Origin: Clostridia bacterium
Lineage (GTDB): Bacteria; Bacillota; Clostridia; Christensenellales; Aristaeellaceae
NCBI GenBank assembly: GCA_017447185.1
Contig: JAFSOC010000031.1
Location: forward strand, 1-64,000
Length of the DNA stretch: 64,000 nucleotides
Direction of reading: 5' to 3'
Under the pieces are notes generated by a model. That model did no database searches and had not been told where the DNA came from. It was given only the letters and a program-made list of their open reading frames with translations. Position numbers and translations under genes: made by a program. Of the stretch, positions 59,439-64,000 are shown in pieces (the stretch's first letter is position 1; each line of letters starts with the position of its first letter).

Positions 59439-59706
59439 TATATATATAATCATTGGAATCTTTCGCAAGCTTCTCATTGTTTCCGGCCAGCATAATATCC
59501 TGTGCGACTCTAAATGTCCTGTCTTCACAGAACTTCTGAACCGGTGCAGCGATATTCCGGACGAACCAATCGACCACGCTTCCTCCGCTGACCTGACCCA
59601 ATTCCTCCAGGCTGATTTCCCCGGGCTTTGTCTCGAAAGCCTTCAGATCCTCACCGGTGAGGTCGATATCCAGAATGCTTTTGACCGCCTTGATCGTGGC
59701 TTCCAC
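59410..59706 (-). pseudogene. GG-leader (NHLP/Nif11-like) peptide precursor, probably 5'-truncated
   Basis: About 98 residues open from a GTG at 59706: VEATIKAVKSILDIDLTGEDLKAFETKPG, then EISLEELGQVSGG, a long leader of the type found on modified or NHLP peptides, then VVDWFVRNIAAPVQKFCEDRTFRVAQDIML. No ribosome site or ATG precedes the frame, and a stop lies just upstream, so the true start seems lost. The core has one Cys. It is read away from the MATE gene. Unlike the other GG peptides here, its leader exceeds 40 residues. Confidence 0.55.
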
Positions 59707-59971
59707 AGATTGACACGAACGTATAAATCAGATGGCACAGACTGTTTGGATCAAATTTTTCTTTCTTTCTTTTTTCTCTCCTGGCTTATCTTGTCTGAAA
59801 ACCTGCCGGCGGTCAATAACGGCATAGCAGGGGTCCTGACCCCCGGGTTTTCCATTCTGTCAAACCCGGCGGAAATTTCACAAAATATACTGGTAATATC
59901 CGGAAACCTGTGGTATAGTTTAAGAACCTTATACCAATTTTTACATTTCATTCGAGAGGAGTCCTTTATCT

Positions 59972-61357
59972 ATGGATGGGAATGCTTCGGCCCTGGCTCA
60001 ACACTATTCCATGGGCAAACTGTTCAAGTTTGTCCTGCCCACGATCTTCGCGGTGCTGCTGGCCTCGCTGTATTCGATCGTTGATGGTATTTTCGTATCG
60101 AACTTCGGCGGAACGACGGCCTTCGCGGCTATCAACCAGGTTTCCCCTGTTTTCATGATCGTCGCGGCCATCGGTTTCATGTTCGGTACCGGCGGCAGCG
60201 CCCTGGTCGGCAAGGTCCTGGGCGAAGGAGACCATGAGAAGGCAAAAGGCTTGTTCTCCTTCTTCGCTTATGTCCTGATCGCTATCGGTATCGCCTGCTC
60301 CATCATCCTGTGGTTCACCCTGGAGCCCATCCTGGTGGCCCTGGGCGTGACGGAAACGATGATGCCCTACTGTCTTGCTTACAGCCACATCATCATCCCA
60401 GCGATCACCCTGTTCATGCTGCAGTTCTTCTTCCAGAGCTTCCTGGCCACCGCGAAGAAGCCCGGCCTCGGCCTGCTCTTCACCGTCCTGGCCGGTGTGA
60501 CCAACGTGGTCGGTGACGCGATCCTGGTCGGCATGGTCTCCCAGGGCGATCCCACCAGGGCGGTCCAGGGCGCGGCCATCGCAACGGCCTGCGGCCTCTT
60601 CGTCGGCGGCGTGGTTCCGCTGATCTATTTTGCCTGCAAGAACAAGAGCCTCCTGCGCCTCGGCAAGCCGCTCAAGAGCGGCCGTGACCTGGCCAAGGCC
60701 TGCGGCAACGGTTCCTCGGAATTCTTCACCAACATTTCCGGTTCCGTCATCAACGTGGTTTACAACAGCCTGTTCCTCTACATGATCGGTGACCTGGGCG
60801 TCGCTGCCTACGGTACCGTCGGTTATGTGAACTCCATCTTCACCGCCATTGCCACCGGCTTTGTCATCGGCGTCGGCCCGCTGTTCGCCTATAACTTCGG
60901 TGCCGGCAATACGGACAACCTGAAGAACCTCTTCAAGAAGAGTATGATCATTGTCATCATCTTCAGTGTGGTCTCCACCGTCATCATCGAACTGTTGTCG
61001 CATCCGTTGGCAAACGCCTTCTCGCATGGCGACGAGCAGCTCGTTCAGATCACGGTGGACGGCCTCTCGATCTTCACCCTGTCCTTCCTGTTCAAGGGAA
61101 TCCCGACCTTCGGTTCCGGCCTGTTCACCTCCCTGAACAACGGCAAGGTTTCCGCCATCATCTCCATTGTGAGAACCCTGGTCTTCAACCTGGCGACCAT
61201 CGTGGCGGTTCCGGTGATCTTCTTCCACATCTGGGGCTCCAGCTACGAAGCGGCCTTCTACGGTGTGTGGTACTCCGTGGTGTTCTCCGAACTGCTGGCC
61301 ACCATCATGACCCTCATCTTCTTCAAGAAGTACAAGGCCAGGTACCAGTACGCGTAA
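59972..61357 (+). CDS. MATE family efflux transporter
   Basis: 461 residues, twelve helices, typical MATE opening LFKFVLPTIFAVLLASLYSIVDGIFVSNF with two-fold repeat (GSGLFTSLNNGK near the middle of the second half). It exports cationic drugs or metabolites with Na+ or H+. AGAGGAG lies about ten bases before the start. Very strong C/G-ending codon bias suggests high expression. Closed by a terminator at 61421. It stands between GG-peptide genes and an ABC exporter, so a role in peptide immunity is possible but not shown. Confidence 0.9.
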   Translation: MDGNASALAQHYSMGKLFKFVLPTIFAVLLASLYSIVDGIFVSNFGGTTAFAAINQVSPVFMIVAAIGFMFGTGGSALVGKVLGEGDHEKAKGLFSFFAYVLIAIGIACSIILWFTLEPILVALGVTETMMPYCLAYSHIIIPAITLFMLQFFFQSFLATAKKPGLGLLFTVLAGVTNVVGDAILVGMVSQGDPTRAVQGAAIATACGLFVGGVVPLIYFACKNKSLLRLGKPLKSGRDLAKACGNGSSEFFTNISGSVINVVYNSLFLYMIGDLGVAAYGTVGYVNSIFTAIATGFVIGVGPLFAYNFGAGNTDNLKNLFKKSMIIVIIFSVVSTVIIELLSHPLANAFSHGDEQLVQITVDGLSIFTLSFLFKGIPTFGSGLFTSLNNGKVSAIISIVRTLVFNLATIVAVPVIFFHIWGSSYEAAFYGVWYSVVFSELLATIMTLIFFKKYKARYQYA

Positions 61358-61420
61358 GCGCTGCGCCTGAAAAGGCGTCCCCTTCCCCCTTCAGGACCCG
61401 GAGATTCTCCGCGGTCCGGA

Positions 61421-61451
61421 AAATCCGGAAAGTTTTTTCCGGATTTTTTTT
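61421..61451 (+). terminator. Terminator of the MATE gene
   Basis: AAATCCGGAAA / TTTCCGGATTT stem, short loop, then a run of T. Confidence 0.85.
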
Positions 61452-61617
61452 GTTTGGGGGATTGACACCGCTGGCGGACGGCCTCAACCCCATTCCCGGA
61501 TCCCCGGCGTCCTTCTACGGCGAATACAGCGAAATTGTCACCTTCCCCGCGCCGTAAAAAAGCGCCGGATACGCCGGTTTGTCAACCACGGCAAACAGCA
61601 GCGGCCGGCCGCGCCCG

Positions 61618-63699
61618 TCAGGAAGGGAGCTCCTCGCTGTAAAGCCTGCGGTATTCCTCGCAGCCTGCCAGCAGCTCCTGATGCGTTCCGCTGGCAAGCA
61701 CCCTGCCCTCCGAGATAAAGAACAGGCGCTCACAGTTCATGACGGTGGACAGCCGGTGAGCGATGATGATCACCGTGCGTCCGCCGCGCGTTTTTTCGAT
61801 CGCCCGGGTGACGTCGGACTGGGTGGTGTTGTCCAGGGCGGAGGTGGCTTCGTCCAGCATGATAATCGGCGTTTCACGCAGCAGGCTCCGGGCCAGCGCG
61901 ATCCGCTGTCGCTGACCGCCGGACAGCTGCACGCCGCCTTCTCCGACCACCGTGCCGTAGCCGTCCGGGAAGGCCATGATATCCTCATGAATACAGGCGG
62001 CTTTGCAGGCTTCGATCATTTCCTCGTCCGTCAGATCCTTTTTCACAACCGCCAGATTGTCCCGGATGCTCATATTGAACAGATAGGGCATCTGGCTTAC
62101 CACGGTGATATTTCCGCGAATCGTATCCTGATCCAGCGATTCCACGGGAACGCCGTCGATCAGAACCGATCCGCTGTCCGCGTCGTACAGGCGGGAGAAA
62201 AGGGAAAGGATGGTGGTTTTTCCGCATCCGCTTCGTCCTACCAGGGCCACCGATTCGCCGGCATGGATTTTCAGGGAGGCGCCGCGCAGCACCCTGTTTT
62301 CTTTTCCGTCCGCCTGGCGGTAGGAGAAGGAGACATCCCGCAATTCCAGCTCGCCGCGCACATGATCCAGATGCCTGGTGCCAAACTGCTCCCACGCATA
62401 ATCCGGACTGTTCATCAGCTGGTAAATCCGCTCAATGGAAACGCCCAGGCTGTAAGCGGTAGACATCAGGTTCGCCAGATCCGAGGCGCAGGTATATACC
62501 CTGCCGTTGTAGTTGAACAGAACCAGCGCGGTGGAAGGGGCCATGCTGTGGTTCGCCATCAGAAACGCCAGCAGAAACATATAGGCGCAGCTGGTCCAGC
62601 TGACAAACTGGGAGCGCAGCAGAATGAAATTCATTGACCTGCGGCGCATCCGGGATGCCAGATCCACGCTTTCACGGACGCTTCCGGTGAATTTTTCCAT
62701 AAAACTGTCTTCACAGTGAAGCAGTTTGATATCCCGGTGGGCGCGGGCCATTTCGCTGACAAAGCCGCTGTGCCGTTCATTGGCCACGCTGGTTTCACGG
62801 CCGTTCTGCTGCAGGCTTTTGCTGTGCGCCCGCTGAATGAGCATATAGATCACAAAAAGCGCCAGCTCGAACAGAAACATCGGAACGGAGACGATGGCGA
62901 AACCGATCAGCAGGCTGATCAGCCGGAAGGCTTCCGTGAACGTTCCCAGGAGTTCATCGATCCCGTCAACGATATCGGCGGTATCATTCAGCAGGCGCCG
63001 TGAAAAGGCACCGCTGCCGGCTTTGTCCATCCGGTCTGTCCGGATGCGCAGAATCCGCGCCGCCAGATCGATCTGCATCCGTTTCTGCATGGACGCGTAG
63101 GTCGCCCGGAGCAAGCGGCTCGCGGCATAGTTGATCAGGCTGCTCAGCACCCCCTGGCCCAGGATCAGCAGCGCCAGCAGGGCAATTTTCCGGATTTCCG
63201 ACTCCGTATAGGCCACGATGATCCAGGCGGAGAGCATCGGTTCCAGGACGGAGAGCGCCATGTTGAGAAAGCGCAGGAATACAGCCCACCGGAAGGTGTG
63301 CTTTTCATTCCGCATATACTGCCAGATATACCGAAGGCTCCGGAAGTCCTTCATGGGAGTCTGGAAAGTGCAGAAAATGATGTTCTGACGCCTGATATAT
63401 TTCCAGAAAAGGCCATGGGGAAAGTTTTCCCGTATTTTATCGGCAATGAAGCTTGCCTGCTCCTTCAGCAGGTTCCGGCTTTCACAGGCAACATGCAGCG
63501 ACAGGAACACCCGTTTCCATGTGCGCTTCAGAACCAGACGATAAGAGATTTCTTCTCCGTACAGGTCGCGGTAGCCCAGCAGCAGCTGCTCCAGCAGCAG
63601 GCGGTAGCCCAGCCGCTTCTGACGGTCCGCGCCGTTGGCTTCCATAAAGCGGTCCGCCTGATCCACGGTCCGCTGGATGTTTTCCAGGGTCAGATTCAT
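61618..63699 (-). CDS. ABC exporter with HATPase-like N-terminal appendage (paralogue of 25150)
   Basis: 693 residues. N-terminal 110-residue domain (TLENIQRTVDQADRFME, KRLGYRLLLEQLLLGYRDLY, LHVACESRNLL) matches the domain on the 25150 exporter rather than a C39 peptidase. Then six helices and an ATPase with Walker A LVGRSGCGKTT, signature LSGGQRQRIALARS, Walker B IIMLDEATSALD and switch IIAHRLS. GGAGG precedes the start. It follows a partial gene by 48 bases. Nearest exporter to the IF-1-like and bacteriocin-like GG peptides, but without a visible leader peptidase. Confidence 0.88.
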   Translation of the reverse strand: MNLTLENIQRTVDQADRFMEANGADRQKRLGYRLLLEQLLLGYRDLYGEEISYRLVLKRTWKRVFLSLHVACESRNLLKEQASFIADKIRENFPHGLFWKYIRRQNIIFCTFQTPMKDFRSLRYIWQYMRNEKHTFRWAVFLRFLNMALSVLEPMLSAWIIVAYTESEIRKIALLALLILGQGVLSSLINYAASRLLRATYASMQKRMQIDLAARILRIRTDRMDKAGSGAFSRRLLNDTADIVDGIDELLGTFTEAFRLISLLIGFAIVSVPMFLFELALFVIYMLIQRAHSKSLQQNGRETSVANERHSGFVSEMARAHRDIKLLHCEDSFMEKFTGSVRESVDLASRMRRRSMNFILLRSQFVSWTSCAYMFLLAFLMANHSMAPSTALVLFNYNGRVYTCASDLANLMSTAYSLGVSIERIYQLMNSPDYAWEQFGTRHLDHVRGELELRDVSFSYRQADGKENRVLRGASLKIHAGESVALVGRSGCGKTTILSLFSRLYDADSGSVLIDGVPVESLDQDTIRGNITVVSQMPYLFNMSIRDNLAVVKKDLTDEEMIEACKAACIHEDIMAFPDGYGTVVGEGGVQLSGGQRQRIALARSLLRETPIIMLDEATSALDNTTQSDVTRAIEKTRGGRTVIIIAHRLSTVMNCERLFFISEGRVLASGTHQELLAGCEEYRRLYSEELPS

Positions 63700-63747
63700 G
63701 AAAACACCTCCGAATCAGTCAATAAGAGCCGTCCCTGTGACGCTGAA

Positions 63748-64000
63748 TCATGCTTTCCGTCCCTTCGGAGCAAATCTTCCAAAGCGTTCGTTGATGCGGG
63801 GAATGGTCTGGGGATAGGAGCGGGTAAAATCATCCGGTTTTCTCAGCTCCGGGTCCAGGCAGGATGCGGTATTCGCGAAAATCGCGGCAGCTTCATCCTG
63901 CGAGATGAGCGGCTTTTTCTTCTCCCTGAGAAGATAATTCAGACGCCTGTTCCGGACGCGTTCAAAGACTTCAGGATACTGAACGGGGTTGCCCCTGGTC
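63748..64000 (-). CDS. Unknown protein, C-terminal part (gene continues past the window)
   Basis: At least 83 residues: NPVQYPEVFERVRNRRLNYL, then SQDEAAAIFANTASCLDPEL and a basic end RFGRFAPKGRKA. Charged and soluble, no signal or membrane segment in this part. No family recognised. It ends 48 bases before the ABC exporter gene in the same direction, so the two are probably co-transcribed and functionally linked. Confidence 0.65.
   Translation of the reverse strand, partial: TRGNPVQYPEVFERVRNRRLNYLLREKKKPLISQDEAAAIFANTASCLDPELRKPDDFTRSYPQTIPRINERFGRFAPKGRKA

Noticed and set aside
59966-61228. 420-codon frame opposite the MATE gene
   Set aside because: Asp/Glu/His/Gln-rich shadow translation of a highly biased membrane protein gene.

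Overview
The window looks like a chromosomal segment of an anaerobic, fermentative Gram-positive bacterium of the Clostridia, moderately GC-rich, probably from the gut or rumen. This is inferred from strong AGGAGG ribosome sites, lipoproteins, an IPKTG sortase-anchored surface protein, a Rex-AdhE-[FeFe] hydrogenase operon and several double-glycine (GG) leader peptides. The taxon is a guess; no rRNA is present.

Layout. 0-3.3 kb: edge of an IS, a small membrane protein, decayed leader DNA, the serine/threonine transporter SstT and a tmRNA-like 3' tail that may be an attachment site. 3.4-11 kb: two M13 metallopeptidase lipoproteins on either side of a papain-like (C1) cysteine peptidase lipoprotein, all with almost the same signal peptide, then two divergent small lipoproteins. 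11-17 kb: a GG-leader peptide, a rearranged second copy, and a 1660-residue PI-PLC/repeat surface protein bracketed by two identical 65-bp hairpin repeats. 17-21.3 kb: a DUF4160/DUF2442-XRE pair with a perfect operator, then a serine hydrolase (with an attenuator-like leader) and a double GNAT protein, flanked by two copies of a serine-recombinase tail. 21.3-23.8 kb: a zinc-ribbon-like GG peptide, TetR-DUF998, and a truncated HAD gene.

24-29 kb: moaB and mobA converge on an operon of a THEP1-like NTPase, an ECF S component, a membrane-anchored molybdopterin-fold protein and an ABC exporter with an unusual N-terminal domain. 29.4-38.2 kb: one leftward redox operon, rex - adhE - APH-like kinase - [2Fe-2S] protein - PAS-containing [FeFe] hydrogenase - SpoIIE phosphatase - second [FeFe] hydrogenase, which fits hydrogen/NADH-sensing control of ethanol and H2 metabolism. 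LysR and an acyl-ACP thioesterase follow. 40.3-45.9 kb: GNAT, DUF2156-like, MATE-HATPase fusion, SpoIIE-HATPase. 46-49.4 kb: exported asparaginase and an alpha/beta-hydrolase fused to a solute-binding domain. 49.5-54 kb: resolvase remnant, two membrane proteins and a third M13 peptidase. 54-57.2 kb: scar region and an HD-GYP protein.

57-64 kb holds the most unusual signal. A GG-leader peptide has a mature part that reads as a translation initiation factor IF-1 (S1/OB) domain. Next to it are a glycine-rich class II bacteriocin-like peptide, a GG-leader remnant, a MATE transporter and a second ABC exporter of the same unusual type. The GG peptides, the exporters with HATPase-like appendages and the HATPase/SpoIIE proteins together suggest a secreted-peptide and signalling repertoire. 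No C39 leader peptidase is encoded in the window.
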